A DNA stretch of 22,165 nucleotides from CAYZJK01 sp964479125. GTDB taxonomy: Bacteria > Patescibacteriota > Saccharimonadia > Saccharimonadales > Saccharimonadaceae. Where the stretch lies: positions 1 through 22,165 of the forward strand of contig CAYZJK010000014.1 of the NCBI GenBank assembly GCA_964479125.1, read 5' to 3'. Below the pieces are notes generated by a model. It was given only the letters and a program-made list of their open reading frames with translations, did not search any database and was not told the DNA's origin. How positions within the stretch are numbered: position 1 is the first letter of the stretch; every line of letters starts with the position of its first letter. The position numbers and the translations under genes are program-made. Positions 1 through 7,167 of this stretch are shown piece by piece.

Positions 1-1613
1 ATACCAACTCGGCCCTTAAAGCCGTTCTGAGCGCCATCTTCAAGATCATCTTCCTTAGCTCGCCATAGGAAAAGAATATCGTCTGGTGTAGTTGATAATG
101 GAGCATCTCCACCAATGCCGGCAGCAGCGGCTTGTTTTTCTAGTTCGTGGATACGAGCCATAGACTCACCTGGCTTAAGTCCAAGTAGGCGACGAACCTG
201 TTCTTTTTCTTCAGGGGTAGGTACGTATTGAATTCTAGTAGCTGGGCGTAGTCGTCTAACTAGTCGCTGTCCTACAACCGCCTTAACGGTGCTGGCGATT
301 AGGAAAGGTTCGATATCCATATCTAGAAGACGAGGTAGAGTAGTTGCTGCGTTGTTGGTGTGAAGTGTTGAGAATACCAAGTGACCGGTCAAAGCCGCCT
401 GAACGCCAAGGTTGGCGGTTTCAGAGTCTCGGATCTCACCGACCATGATGATGTTCGGGTCTTGACGTAGTAGAGCCCTTAGTCCGTTAGCGAAGGTCAT
501 GCCGGCTTTGTTGTTGGTCTGAGTTTGGTTAACGCCTGGAATACGGTATTCAACCGGGTCTTCAATTGTCGAGATATTAACTGATGGAGTGTTTAGTTTA
601 GATAGCGCACTAAACAGAGTAGTAGACTTACCGGAACCAGTTGGTCCAGTAACCAGTACCATTCCGTTTGGTTCAGTTAAAGCGTCGTTAAAGACTTCGA
701 GTGAACGGCCCCAGAAGCCAAGCTGCTGGAAGGTAAGTGCTTCAGTCGATTCATTCAAGATACGCATCACCACCTTTTCACCTTCGGCGATCGGTAGGGT
801 GCTGACACGAAATGCGTACTGATGGCTACTAAACCTAATCTTGAAACGACCGTCTTGTGGTACTCGTCGTTCATCAATCTTAAGGTTAGCTAGAATCTTA
901 ACACGGCTAACTAGAGCGGAAGCAATAGTCTTTGGAAGTTGATTGACTTCTTTAAGTACGCCGTCAATACGGTACCGAACCTGGATGTAGCCATCTCTTG
1001 GTTCAATGTGAACGTCACTGGCGTTAGATCGAATCGCATATTCAAGCAGTAGGTTAACAGTCTTAGCGATCGGTGAGTTTTCGGCAACGTCCTCTTCTCG
1101 AACTGCCTGGAAGGGATCGCTTGATCCAGAGGATTTAGTCTGGTCACTAACAACCTGCTCAATCTCTTTATCTACATCACCACGGTAAGCTTCAAGCGCA
1201 CTAAGGATAGTTTCTCGAGTAGAGACATATACCTTAATGTTGGTGCCGATGTATTTTTGCATGGTATTAACCGCTGCTACATCGTCCGGATCTTCCATGG
1301 CTAGATGGATAAGGTTAGTGTCTTTATCTACCTGGAAGACAACAGTGTTGTATTGCCGAGCAATATGTTCAGGAATCTTATTTAAAGCTTCTTCGCTAAT
1401 GTCCCTGGCATCGATTTCGGCATAAGGGATACTGGTGTATTCAGCAAACAGTTTCGTAAACTCAATATTATCAATAAACTTCTTTTTCAGTGCAATAGTC
1501 TGAAGCGGAGCCCTAGCTCTTTCACTGTCCTGTTTGATCTCGGCGATCTGTTCAGGAGACAGTGCTTTGTAGCGCTCGACAATATTTAAGAATGTTTTGT
1601 CTGAAATTCGCAT
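1..1613 (-). CDS. pilB: Type IV pilus extension ATPase PilB/GspE family (partial, 3' end off the window)
   Basis: Cytoplasmic hexameric ATPase that powers assembly of type IV pilins into a fibre. About 537 codons are present; the C-terminus lies beyond the left edge. Residues 1-150 fit the MshEN/T2SSE N-terminal domain. The ATPase core follows, with Walker A GPTGSGKST at about 323-331, an Asp box around TIEDPVEY, Walker B in IIMVGEIRD, and a His box around HLVFSTLHTNN. The motif order and arginine-rich AIRSNASDVHIEP segment are typical of PilB/GspE rather than PilT. Oddity: the zinc tetracysteine of most PilB/GspE proteins is absent. The usual CPxC after QRLVRRL reads RPATR (about 456-460), and the second Cys pair before GFKGRVG reads EDGAQN. 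The start ATG is at 1613 with a weak Shine-Dalgarno and a TATACT box 13 bases upstream. Two prepilins on the same strand (4747-7119) are plausible substrates. Family certain; PilB over GspE inferred from the prepilins. Confidence 0.95.
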   Translation of the reverse strand, partial: MRISDKTFLNIVERYKALSPEQIAEIKQDSERARAPLQTIALKKKFIDNIEFTKLFAEYTSIPYAEIDARDISEEALNKIPEHIARQYNTVVFQVDKDTNLIHLAMEDPDDVAAVNTMQKYIGTNIKVYVSTRETILSALEAYRGDVDKEIEQVVSDQTKSSGSSDPFQAVREEDVAENSPIAKTVNLLLEYAIRSNASDVHIEPRDGYIQVRYRIDGVLKEVNQLPKTIASALVSRVKILANLKIDERRVPQDGRFKIRFSSHQYAFRVSTLPIAEGEKVVMRILNESTEALTFQQLGFWGRSLEVFNDALTEPNGMVLVTGPTGSGKSTTLFSALSKLNTPSVNISTIEDPVEYRIPGVNQTQTNNKAGMTFANGLRALLRQDPNIIMVGEIRDSETANLGVQAALTGHLVFSTLHTNNAATTLPRLLDMDIEPFLIASTVKAVVGQRLVRRLRPATRIQYVPTPEEKEQVRRLLGLKPGESMARIHELEKQAAAAGIGGDAPLSTTPDDILFLWRAKEDDLEDGAQNGFKGRVG

Positions 1614-1626
1614 AATACTTATGGTT

Positions 1627-1632
1627 AGTATA
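1627..1632 (-). promoter_or_regulatory. -10 box (TATACT) for pilB
   Basis: TATACT on the minus strand ends 13 bases before the pilB ATG at 1613, so the predicted transcript would have a leader of only about 6 bases. No convincing -35 was seen. It faces away from the tsaE box at 1688-1693, giving a compact divergent promoter region. Confidence 0.45.
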
Positions 1633-1687
1633 CAGAATGAATGATTTTTATTCTAGCTGATAAGATGAGTCATATCTCTAAAGGGTG

Positions 1688-1693
1688 TATACT
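1688..1693 (+). promoter_or_regulatory. -10 box (TATACT) for tsaE
   Basis: TATACT lies 10 bases before the ATG at 1704, so transcription would begin a few bases before or at the start codon. This argues against the longer in-frame start at 1641, which lies upstream of the box. No clear -35 was seen. Confidence 0.45.
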
Positions 1694-1703
1694 GTTTATT
1701 AGT

Positions 1704-2129
1704 ATGAGAATCGACAGTGACACGGCTATGCAACAGCTAGGTGAAGATATAGCTAAAAAGCTTCAGGGTGGTGAAACGATTGAATTAATCGGCGACATCG
1801 GAGCAGGCAAGACTACCTTTGTACGAGGCTTTGCTAGAGGTCTTGGTATTAAAGACTCGATTCAGAGTCCAACTTTTACGATTAGTCGTGAATACATCAG
1901 AGATGATGGTGTGTCATTAAAGCACTATGATTTCTATCGCTTAGATGATCCAGGTATTATGGCTGACGAGATTCAAGAAGCAGCTTTCGATCCACAGGCT
2001 TTCGTTGTAGTTGAGTGGGCTAGCAGTGTGGCTGACGTGTTGCCAGGTCATCGTATTATTGTGAAGATTAGTCCAGATATTGATAATCCAGACAGTCGCC
2101 AAGTGGAACTTTCAGGAGTTGAATTATGA
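1704..2129 (+). CDS. tsaE: tRNA t6A biosynthesis ATPase TsaE
   Basis: Small P-loop ATPase that works with TsaB and TsaD to place threonylcarbamoyl on adenosine 37 of ANN-decoding tRNAs. With the start chosen here it is 141 aa, normal for the family (about 140-160). Walker A is GDIGAGKTT at residues 30-38; family motifs SPTFTI, HYDFYRLDDP and VVEWA (VEWP in most) follow in the expected order. An in-frame ATG at 1641 would add 21 residues without family similarity; it was rejected because the -10-like TATACT lies between the two ATGs and the family begins close to residue 1 here. The gene ends in TGA, overlapping the tsaB ATG by 4 bases (ATGA), so the two are translationally coupled. Confidence 0.95.
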   Translation: MRIDSDTAMQQLGEDIAKKLQGGETIELIGDIGAGKTTFVRGFARGLGIKDSIQSPTFTISREYIRDDGVSLKHYDFYRLDDPGIMADEIQEAAFDPQAFVVVEWASSVADVLPGHRIIVKISPDIDNPDSRQVELSGVEL

Positions 2130-2515
2130 TTCTATTGCTCGATACCAGTAGTCCGGAGTGCTGTGTCTATTTAGCTTATTCTCTAGATGAAATTAAAGAG
2201 TATCGTTGGCAGGCTGGACGCGAACTAGCTAAAGGTCTTCTTAGCTATATTGATAAGGTTCTTGGTGAGAATAATCTACGGATTCAAGACCTGACTGGTA
2301 TTGGTTTTTACCGCGGTCCAGGTAGCTTTACCGGGCTTCGAATTGGCGCAGCGACGTGTAATGCGATTGCCTATGCTGAAGGTATTGCAGTCGTTGGAGC
2401 AACTGGTGAAGACTGGATTCAAGTTAGTATTAAACGGCTTAACGATGGCGAAAATGACAAGGTAGTTTTACCTGATTACGGTCGCCCAGCACGCATTACC
2501 GCACCCCGTAAATAA
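2126..2515 (+). CDS. tsaB: TsaB-like t6A protein, short form (N-terminal lobe only)
   Basis: Partner of TsaD in the t6A complex; a catalytically inactive ASKHA-fold protein that dimerises with TsaD. The N-terminus (ILLLDTSS) and the signature RGPGSFTGLRIGAAT around residues 63-77 are clear. The protein is only 129 aa, against about 220-230 in E. coli or B. subtilis: the second lobe is missing and the chain ends in a Pro/Arg-rich tail (GRPARITAPRK). The 3' end is an ordinary TAA with a promoter just downstream, so nothing shows a frameshift. It overlaps tsaE by 4 bases. The TsaD-contact lobe is the one retained, so it probably still works; this is inference. Confidence 0.88.
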   Translation: MILLLDTSSPECCVYLAYSLDEIKEYRWQAGRELAKGLLSYIDKVLGENNLRIQDLTGIGFYRGPGSFTGLRIGAATCNAIAYAEGIAVVGATGEDWIQVSIKRLNDGENDKVVLPDYGRPARITAPRK

Positions 2516-2519
2516 TTAC

Positions 2520-2549
2520 TTGCGTACCACTCCTGAATAAGGGTACAAT
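2520..2549 (+). promoter_or_regulatory. Promoter of rny-NUDIX transcript
   Basis: TTGCGT (2520-2525) and TACAAT (2544-2549) are separated by 18 bases. The predicted start near 2556 gives a leader of about 95 bases before the rny ATG at 2650, much longer than for other genes in this window. The -35 box begins a few bases after the tsaB stop. Confidence 0.5.
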
Positions 2550-2649
2550 AGAGATGGTTATTGATTTTTAAGCATTTGATAATGATACAGGGTAGGCTTG
2601 GCACGAATTATTTCAGACAGTGCCTATTCTTGATAGAAAGGGTATTTAT

Positions 2650-4161
2650 ATGATAGAAGTAATCGTCTCGATTGTGGCGGGTACGCTTTTAGGTGTAGGG
2701 TCATCTGTAGTCTACTCAAAGCGCAAAGAAGCTAATGGAAAAAGTAAGGGTGAGCAGGCGATTGCTGATGCTAAAGCTAAGGCTAGTGACATCCTGCTTG
2801 AATCTAAGAATCAGGCAATCGAAGTATTAGATCAGGCTCGTAAAGAAGAGGCTGAGATTAAGCGTGATCTAAAGCGAACTGAAAAGCGACTAGCTGATCG
2901 CGAAGCGTTGCTTGATCAGAAGTTAGACTCTCTTGATAAAAGAAGTGAAAAGCTACGTAGTGAAGAAAGCGATATTGAGTCTCTAAAGCAAGAGATTCGT
3001 GAGATTCGTTCTAGACAGCAAGAGAAGCTAGAGAAGATCGCCAAGCTTTCTAAGGCTGAGGCGGCTGAGAAGTTGATGCAGATGACAGAGCGTGATATTC
3101 AAAATGATATGACTAACCTGATCGCTAAGCTGCAGCACGACGCAATGGAAGACGCTGAAGATAAAGCACAGACAATTCTTCTATCTGCTATGGAGCGTAT
3201 GAGTAGCGAGGTGACTGCTGAGCGAACGGTGACAGCTCTTAAGTTAGCTGACGAAGAGATGAAGGGCCGTATCATTGGTAAAGAAGGTCGCAATATCCAG
3301 GCTATTCAGCGTGAGACTGGCGTAGATGTATTGGTTGATGAAACGCCGGGTATGGTGATTATTTCAAGTTTCGATCCAATTCGCCGTCAGGTAGCTCGGC
3401 TTACTCTTGAGATGTTAATGAAGGACGGTCGTATTCACCCAGGGCGCATTGAAGAAGTGGTTGAAAAAGCCAACAAGCAAATCGAAAAAGAAATTAAGAA
3501 GGCTGGTGAGGATGCCATGCGCGAAGTTGGCGTGGTTGGTATTCCTAAAGAAATGGTACGTCTACTTGGTGAACTTAAGTTTAGGACAAGCTATGGTCAA
3601 AACGTCTTGAAGCATAGCACTGAAATGACTCATATGGCTGGTATGATCGCTGAAGAGATTGGGGCTAACGTGCGCGTAGCTAAGATTGCTACCCTACTTC
3701 ACGATATTGGTAAGGCAGTAACCCATAAGGTAGAAGGTAAGCATCACCATATCGGGGCTGAGCTAGCTCGTAAGTATGGCATGAGTGAAGATATCGTACA
3801 TGCGATTGAAGCGCATCACGACGACGTAGAAGCTACTACGCCGGAAGCTCTGGTGGTCAGAGTAGTTGACGCTGCTAGTGCAGCTCGTCCAGGTGCGCGT
3901 AACGTCAGTGCTGAAAACTTCTCTGAGCGTATGCGCGAACTAGAGAATGTAGCAATGAGCTTCAAGGGAATTGATAAGGCCTATGCAATCAGTGCTGGAC
4001 GTGAGATTAGGGTGATTGTTAGTCCAAAGAAGGTTGATGATCTTTCAGCGATTCGCCTAGCTCGTGATATCGCTACTAAGATTGAAAGCACGATGCAGTA
4101 TCCAGGAACTATCAAGGTTAACGTGGTTCGTGAAACTCGAGCTATTGAATACGCTAAGTAA
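2650..4161 (+). CDS. rny: Ribonuclease Y
   Basis: Membrane-anchored endoribonuclease that initiates mRNA decay. 503 aa, close to the family's usual 510-520. Domain order is complete: N-terminal TM helix (about 1-24), a long charged coiled coil (about 25-195), a KH domain with IIGKEGRN at 208-215, and an HD phosphohydrolase domain with the catalytic His-Asp in LLHDIGKA at 351-352, followed by a conserved KHHH and the AIEAHHDD motif. The start ATG at 2650 is preceded by AGAAAGGG at normal spacing; the in-frame GTG at 2620 lies before this ribosome site and was rejected. The stop TAA overlaps the ATG of the downstream NUDIX gene by one base, so the two are cotranscribed. Confidence 0.97.
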   Translation: MIEVIVSIVAGTLLGVGSSVVYSKRKEANGKSKGEQAIADAKAKASDILLESKNQAIEVLDQARKEEAEIKRDLKRTEKRLADREALLDQKLDSLDKRSEKLRSEESDIESLKQEIREIRSRQQEKLEKIAKLSKAEAAEKLMQMTERDIQNDMTNLIAKLQHDAMEDAEDKAQTILLSAMERMSSEVTAERTVTALKLADEEMKGRIIGKEGRNIQAIQRETGVDVLVDETPGMVIISSFDPIRRQVARLTLEMLMKDGRIHPGRIEEVVEKANKQIEKEIKKAGEDAMREVGVVGIPKEMVRLLGELKFRTSYGQNVLKHSTEMTHMAGMIAEEIGANVRVAKIATLLHDIGKAVTHKVEGKHHHIGAELARKYGMSEDIVHAIEAHHDDVEATTPEALVVRVVDAASAARPGARNVSAENFSERMRELENVAMSFKGIDKAYAISAGREIRVIVSPKKVDDLSAIRLARDIATKIESTMQYPGTIKVNVVRETRAIEYAK

Positions 4162-4658
4162 TGCAGCACACGAATAAATCTTTATATAGCTCAGAAGATA
4201 CTAAGAAATTCTTAAGAGACCGAGTTGCTCGACCTGGTGGCTCGGCGGTGGTGGCTAGTACTTCCGATGGCAAAGTACTGCTCGTTAAGGCGTATTATAA
4301 GAACTACTGGTCTTTCCCTGGTGGATGGATTGAATCCGATCAGACACCACTAGATGCGGCTATCCAGGAGTTTAAAGAGGAGATTGGTATAGATATTAAA
4401 CGCGAAAGCTTATCTCTTTTATTTATGCTTAATCGACAGTCTGAAATAATGCAGTCTTATCAGTTTATCTTTAAGACTTCTACCATCATCACTAAAGACA
4501 TGATGACTGAAGTACACCTCCAAGAAGATGAGATTACAGACTTCAAGTTAGCAACACGAGAAGAGATTCTAGAGAACTTAGATGACTACAGCGTGACAGT
4601 TGGCTTGTGGGCTAAGGATGAGGGCAGGGCTTATTATGAGCTAGAGGTGCCGGCTTAG
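4161..4658 (+). CDS. NUDIX hydrolase
   Basis: 165 aa with one NUDIX domain (about residues 25-150), a family that cleaves nucleoside diphosphates linked to another moiety; the substrate cannot be told from sequence. The NUDIX box is in GGWIES through EEIGI (about 54-78). The metal-binding QEFKEE core keeps the essential glutamates, but two usual box residues differ: the first Glu of GX5E is Gln, and the Arg of REUXEE is Gln. The start overlaps the rny stop (TAATG), so translation is probably coupled. An RNA-end or nucleotide-cleaning role beside RNase Y is a guess from position only. A strong terminator follows. Confidence 0.9.
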   Translation: MQHTNKSLYSSEDTKKFLRDRVARPGGSAVVASTSDGKVLLVKAYYKNYWSFPGGWIESDQTPLDAAIQEFKEEIGIDIKRESLSLLFMLNRQSEIMQSYQFIFKTSTIITKDMMTEVHLQEDEITDFKLATREEILENLDDYSVTVGLWAKDEGRAYYELEVPA

Positions 4659-4694
4659 TGAGAAGTTAGGCGAATCTTATTCGATTCTAAGAAC

Positions 4695-4732
4695 ATTAAA
4701 ATACACACCGAATGGTGTGTATTTTAATTTTT
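4695..4732. terminator. Bidirectional Rho-independent terminator
   Basis: A perfect 15-bp inverted repeat: arms 4695-4709 and 4714-4728 around the loop GAAT. The arms begin AT/TA-rich and close with CACACC/GGTGTG. A T-rich tract follows on the plus strand, and the A-rich left side gives a T tract on the minus strand. It lies between convergent genes (NUDIX at 4658, prepilin stop at 4747) and should stop both. Confidence 0.9.
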
Positions 4733-4746
4733 AAATTAGCTTCTTA

Positions 4747-5415
4747 TTACTTAACTGCAGAGTAGCAGTAGGTAAACCATTGGTCTGTGCTGTAGTATCC
4801 CGTTGTGGAAGCTGTTAGCCTCGCGTCTGTGTTGGCTGGCAGCCCTGTTGCACTGTAGTCAAATCCGGACACTTGGTTTGGTAATGCGCAATCTTGATCG
4901 TGTCCTTTTAGCCAGTAGTGAAGTAGAGCGTTAACCTGGTTGTTGTCTGCGTCAGCGAACCTACCAGTAACTAAAATTGGACCATAGAAGTGCGTACTGC
5001 CAGATGAGACTTTGCCGATTTTAGGTAGACTAGATGAGATTTCTTTGAGAGCGTTAATAAGGGTTGAATTGTGCGAGACAGTGTTTCCAGACGCCTGAGT
5101 GGTGCCATAATATTGTCCGCATCTTGGGTTTCCTGAAACCATTTCATCGCCAGTGTCGCTTGGGCACCATCTTGCCCATGACCCTATAGTTAAGCCCATG
5201 GTAGGATTGGATATTTTTGCGGCGGAGACTAATTTGTAAAACTGTTGCGCTGTTTGAATTTGAGTAGCGTTGCTAGCTCTAGTTTGAATTCCATTGTAAG
5301 CAACAATAGAGATAGCAGCTAAAATACCAATCACAACAATCACAATTAATAGCTCAACGATTGTGAAACCAGCTCTACTACGGCTGTTCGATAATAGCTT
5401 ACCTTTTGTTACCAT
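4747..5415 (-). CDS. Type IV prepilin (PilA/PilE-like) with large C-terminal domain
   Basis: 222 aa. A basic leader (1-16) ends in Gly16, the prepilin peptidase site, before FTIVELLIVIVVIGILAAIS; Glu is at mature position 5, as in major pilins. The hydrophobic helix continues into a globular domain of about 150 residues with four cysteines (in RWCPSD, PRCGQ, QDCAL and TYCYS), which could form disulfides in the extracytoplasmic fibre. It belongs to a minus-strand group with 5490-6326 and 6430-7068; pilB on the same strand supplies the motor. Whether it is the major pilin or a minor/adhesin pilin cannot be decided from one sequence. The start is the only ATG in a normal leader position. Confidence 0.92.
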   Translation of the reverse strand: MVTKGKLLSNSRSRAGFTIVELLIVIVVIGILAAISIVAYNGIQTRASNATQIQTAQQFYKLVSAAKISNPTMGLTIGSWARWCPSDTGDEMVSGNPRCGQYYGTTQASGNTVSHNSTLINALKEISSSLPKIGKVSSGSTHFYGPILVTGRFADADNNQVNALLHYWLKGHDQDCALPNQVSGFDYSATGLPANTDARLTASTTGYYSTDQWFTYCYSAVK

Positions 5416-5489
5416 TTAATTTTCCGTTTTTACTTTCTAGTGTATTTACTGTAAATATTAAAGCATAAGCGCTATATTTTCAAGACTGA

Positions 5490-6326
5490 CTACTGTACTA
5501 TTTGCGGAGCTACGTCGCTAGGGTTAGCAGGTGAGGATGTAGCTGCGTCTGGGTTGGAGTTGTTCGGGTTGGTGACGTCAGGCGCTGGAGTGTTTTGGTC
5601 TTGGCTAACTAGGGAGGCTGTTGAAATAATCTCTATAGCAGTTTGCACTTCAGGTTGGCTGTTGAATTCTTCTGCGGTTGGAAAAGCGTTAACTACTTCG
5701 GCAGGTCCCTCGCACCCATATAGTCCAACGATAGTGAGTAGACTTGTATTAGGGAGTGTAAAGACAGAGCTGACTGGAGCGTCACTGGTGCTGTTAGACA
5801 CGAATAAGAACGGAGATTCTGGCCGTTGCTCATTAATCTTAATTTGAGCAGTTGCTCGGTTATTAAAGACTGTAACTTCAGTATTGATAGTAGAAGGTGT
5901 TTCGATAGTTACCTGATCTTGAGTGCCAGGAGTTGTGAAGTTGTTAAACGCTAGGCAGAAATGGATATCAGTTGGATTTTGATCTTCACCTATTAGAGCT
6001 GGGGATTTAATAAGCTTTGTAGTTGAGTCTTCTGATGCCTCTGCGTTGTCTCCTACTGTCCAACCTTCAGGTAAGCGTAGATCTATAGAAGCGGACTCAC
6101 TCAGTGTAATAGTTTCTGTGCGCCAACTATCTTGATCTTGCGTATCTGGCTCCATTGCTTCAGTCGGTTCTTCATTTTGTGTAACGTCTGATAGGTCAGA
6201 CTCTAGTTGTTCGGTGTTGTCTTCTTTAGCGAAGGCACTTAGTGCTCCGAATGTAATACCAAAGCTCACAACGGCAATACCGATAAATGTGAGGATGTAT
6301 AAAAGAGTAGGATTAATGTTCTTCAT
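5490..6326 (-). CDS. Signal-anchored extracytoplasmic protein of unknown function
   Basis: 278 aa, no family recognised. A hydrophobic segment at about residues 7-30 (LLYILTFIGIAVVSFGITFG) gives one membrane anchor or uncleaved signal. Next is an acidic Glu/Asp/Gln-rich linker (about 35-68), then a folded, beta-rich region (about 69-240) with two cysteines (HFCLAF, YGCEGP) that could pair outside the cell. The last 40 residues are low complexity, rich in Asn, Pro, Ser and Ala. There is no lipobox. It sits between two prepilin genes on the same strand, which suggests a role at the pilus or cell surface; this is position only. Confidence 0.8.
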   Translation of the reverse strand: MKNINPTLLYILTFIGIAVVSFGITFGALSAFAKEDNTEQLESDLSDVTQNEEPTEAMEPDTQDQDSWRTETITLSESASIDLRLPEGWTVGDNAEASEDSTTKLIKSPALIGEDQNPTDIHFCLAFNNFTTPGTQDQVTIETPSTINTEVTVFNNRATAQIKINEQRPESPFLFVSNSTSDAPVSSVFTLPNTSLLTIVGLYGCEGPAEVVNAFPTAEEFNSQPEVQTAIEIISTASLVSQDQNTPAPDVTNPNNSNPDAATSSPANPSDVAPQIVQ

Positions 6327-6361
6327 TGTGGTGGTCCTTATTGATATAAATGCTTATGGTT

Positions 6362-6367
6362 ATTATA
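6362..6367 (-). promoter_or_regulatory. Candidate -10 box for the 5490-6326 gene
   Basis: TATAAT on the minus strand lies 35 bases upstream of the ATG at 6326, with a weak AAGGAC ribosome site between. No good -35 was found, so this rests on the -10 match alone. Confidence 0.35.
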
Positions 6368-6429
6368 TCTGGAAAGGATCTTAATTGCTATACACGGTTA
6401 GCTAACTATAACTAGAGTATCGCCTTAAG

Positions 6430-7068
6430 CTAGTAGAGTGTGCAGCCTCTGTTTCCCCATTCGTCTAGTTCTTCCTCCACGCTACCTTGGAAGCAATAGA
6501 GAATTTGACATTCTTTAAGTCCATCTCCTCGCCAGTCTGGATAGCCACCCCCTGGGCAACTAGAGTCTGGTGCGTCTTCTTTAACTAAGAACCATAACTC
6601 TATCGCATGTTCGTTGCTAGGGTATACGGAGATGCCCCTTTGATGCCAGCCATTTTCAGACATACTAGGAAATGACCCGTCAGGCACTGAGCCGGTTGCT
6701 TCAAGTAGGGCAGAGTTGTAGGTGTCGTCCACAGAGATGCGTGAACCACCCCTTATTTCACACTCTCCCTCAGCGTATGGACCCGATGCAGGATAATTCT
6801 CTTTTGTTCCAAGGCATATAGCTCCGTTATTGTCGATTACCGAAGAGCTAGGTCGAGGTAGGGCTCCATCATTTAAGACTGTGTAGAGATTTATAGACTT
6901 CTTCATATCCTGAATGGCTATCATTCGAGCTGTATCGCGAGCCCTGTCTTGAATGCCGTTATACGTCACTACTGATATGGCGGCTAAAATACCAATGATT
7001 ACGATAGCAATCAGTATTTCTACGATCGTAAATCCATCCGAATTAGATTTTCTACTGTCTATGCGCAT
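6430..7068 (-). CDS. Type IV prepilin, second copy, Cys-rich C-terminal domain
   Basis: From this start, 212 aa with a 12-residue leader ending in Gly12, then FTIVEILIAIVIIGILAAIS with Glu at mature position 5. Six cysteines lie in the C-terminal domain (ICLGT, GECEI, SSCPG, KECQI, YCFQG, GCTLY). The N-terminal helix is close to that of the 4747-5415 pilin, while the globular part is unrelated, as expected for major/minor pilin sets. The start is uncertain: an ATG at 7119 would give a 29-residue leader, but it overlaps a TATAAT box (7123-7118), which would place that start before the transcription start. The ATG at 7068 was preferred. Confidence 0.88.
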   Translation of the reverse strand: MRIDSRKSNSDGFTIVEILIAIVIIGILAAISVVTYNGIQDRARDTARMIAIQDMKKSINLYTVLNDGALPRPSSSVIDNNGAICLGTKENYPASGPYAEGECEIRGGSRISVDDTYNSALLEATGSVPDGSFPSMSENGWHQRGISVYPSNEHAIELWFLVKEDAPDSSCPGGGYPDWRGDGLKECQILYCFQGSVEEELDEWGNRGCTLY

Positions 7069-7117
7069 AGTACTTATATTTCTGACAGTCTTTTTAAGTA
7101 ATGAATAATATTTCATC

Positions 7118-7123
7118 ATTATA
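7118..7123 (-). promoter_or_regulatory. Candidate -10 box (TATAAT) for the second prepilin
   Basis: Perfect TATAAT on the minus strand, 49 bases before the ATG at 7068. It overlaps an alternative in-frame ATG at 7119, which is the reason that longer start was not used. Confidence 0.4.
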
Positions 7124-7167
7124 AAACATAAGAGTTTTTATAACAATAAGATGTATTATATACAGGT

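Noticed and set aside
911..1162. Minus-strand open frame inside pilB
   Set aside because: Out-of-frame shadow of pilB with no family features; the true frame continues through it.
1641..1703. Longer N-terminus for TsaE
   Set aside because: The extra 21 residues have no family similarity and the probable -10 box lies between the two ATGs.
2620..2649. GTG start for RNase Y
   Set aside because: It lies upstream of the AGAAAGGG site and adds residues before the family-typical N-terminal TM helix.
5453..5484. Promoter for the first prepilin (TTGAAA, 17 bases, TAATAT on the minus strand)
   Set aside because: The -10 match is poor and other AT-rich choices are equally good.
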